64,000 bases of DNA from Caballeronia insecticola. Lineage in GTDB: Bacteria; Pseudomonadota; Gammaproteobacteria; Burkholderiales; Burkholderiaceae. Positions within the stretch are counted from its first letter, which is position 1. Every line of letters starts with the position of its first letter. The DNA lies in contig NC_021288.1 in assembly GCF_000402035.1 (NCBI RefSeq), forward strand, positions 372,001 to 436,000, given 5' to 3'. Shown here in pieces: positions 63,341-64,000 of the stretch. A program made the position numbers and the translations under genes. Under the pieces are notes generated by a model. That model did not search any database. It had not been told where the DNA came from and was given only the letters and a program-made list of their open reading frames with translations.

Positions 63341-64000
63341 ATGAGTTTTACGACACGACCCGAACTGATCGGCACTTTCGGCATGGTGGCATCGACGCAC
63401 TGGCTGGCCAGCGCGTCCGCGATGGCGGTTCTGGAAAAAGGCGGCAACGCGTTCGACGCCGCCGCGGCCGCCGGTTTCGTGCTGCAGATTGTCGAGCCGC
63501 ATCTGAACGGCCCCGGCGGCGAGTTGCCCGCCGTGTTCTACAGCGCGAAGGACGACCGCGTGCGCGTGCTGTGCGGCCAGGGCGTGACGCCCGCTGCCAT
63601 GACCATCGATCGGATGAAGGCGCTGGGCCTCACGGTCATGCCCGGCACCGGTCTGTTGCCCGCCGTCGTGCCGGGCGCATTCGGCGGCTGGATGACCTTA
63701 CTGCGCGACTACGGGCAGTTGCCGCTGGAAGACGTGCTGAGCTATGCCATCGGCTATGCGGAGCACGGCTATCCGGTGCTGCCGCGCATGACATCGTCGA
63801 TTCTCGCAATCCAGGATTTCTTTAAACGCGAATGGCGCACGTCCGCCGAGCAATGGCTGCGCGACGGTGAAGCGCCGCGTCCCAACCATCTGTTCGCGAA
63901 TCCCGCCATCGCTGAAACCTATAAGCGCATTCTGCGCGAGGCGAAGACGCACGGCGACCGCGCGGAGCAATGCGAACGCGCGCGCCTCGCGTTCTATCGC
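63341..64000 (+). CDS. Gamma-glutamyltransferase-family protein (3' end cut by window)
   Basis: The first 220 residues are visible and the frame is still open at the window edge. The opening MVASTHWLASASAMAVLEKGGNAFDAAAAAGFVLQIVEPH and the following LNGPGGELPAVFY match the N-terminal half of Ntn-type gamma-glutamyltransferases and related oxamate amidohydrolases. The autocleavage Thr and catalytic half lie beyond the window. No signal peptide is visible, so a cytosolic amidohydrolase role is likely rather than a periplasmic glutathione enzyme. It is divergent from the FadR-type regulator and carries that regulator's operator motif directly upstream of its start. Confidence 0.85.
   Translation, partial: MSFTTRPELIGTFGMVASTHWLASASAMAVLEKGGNAFDAAAAAGFVLQIVEPHLNGPGGELPAVFYSAKDDRVRVLCGQGVTPAAMTIDRMKALGLTVMPGTGLLPAVVPGAFGGWMTLLRDYGQLPLEDVLSYAIGYAEHGYPVLPRMTSSILAIQDFFKREWRTSAEQWLRDGEAPRPNHLFANPAIAETYKRILREAKTHGDRAEQCERARLAFYR

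Overview
The window is high-GC proteobacterial DNA, most likely a chromosomal or second-replicon segment of a Burkholderiaceae soil bacterium (Caballeronia or Paraburkholderia type). Pointers are a DUF3563 small protein, a phasin, several YsnF/DUF2382 stress proteins, sugar-acid operons with LysR control, and strong GC bias at third codon positions. No rRNA, tRNA or CRISPR array was seen.

Region 1 (1-16.9 kb) is sugar-acid metabolism. A plus-strand operon carries a galactarate/altronate dehydratase (cut by the left edge), an ACS-type MFS transporter, uronate dehydrogenase and a lactone-hydrolase-type amidohydrolase. A minus-strand set encodes a 2-hydroxyacid dehydrogenase, a second MFS transporter, a DapA-fold aldolase/dehydratase, an IlvD/Edd sugar-acid dehydratase and a LysR regulator. 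An enolase-superfamily lactonising enzyme or dehydratase diverges from the regulator. Three copies of one 21-bp element at matched distances from three of these genes suggest a single LysR regulon. An AraC regulator, a methyltransferase, a DUF3563 protein, a PrpF-like isomerase and an SGNH hydrolase follow.

Region 2 (17-26 kb) is an envelope and stress segment: an orphan receiver protein, two DUF2382 proteins, membrane and glycine-zipper proteins, small hydrophilic proteins, and three translationally coupled glycosyltransferases. A transketolase scrap and a tannase scrap show decay.

Region 3 (26.5-35 kb) holds redox and detoxification genes (cupin, two aldo/keto reductases, flavodoxin, LysR, MBL hydrolase). 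It also holds a TetR-controlled DHA2 efflux/NTF2 operon with three visible operators.

Region 4 (35-43.8 kb) is an accessory island and the best candidate for an undescribed system. It carries a 2020-residue STAND-type NTPase with an N-terminal PD-(D/E)xK/Cap4-like nuclease signature and a long repeat-like C-terminus (Avs-like architecture). Downstream is a zinc-finger/RES-domain protein. Gene-poor DNA flanks both genes, and a tyrosine-recombinase scrap lies at the right edge.

Region 5 (43.8-54 kb) holds a YCII protein, a phasin and an operon of CoA-transferase, acetolactate-synthase-like enzyme, zinc alcohol dehydrogenase and alpha/beta hydrolase, then an RhlE-type RNA helicase.

Region 6 (54-64 kb) holds a single-gene NRPS (C*-A-T-C-A-T-reductase) whose first condensation domain has lost its catalytic histidine. 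It is predicted to release a dipeptide aldehyde that may cyclise to a pyrazinone. An LprI-like protein and a FadR-type regulator follow, the latter divergent from a gamma-glutamyltransferase-family gene with matched operators and cut by the right edge.
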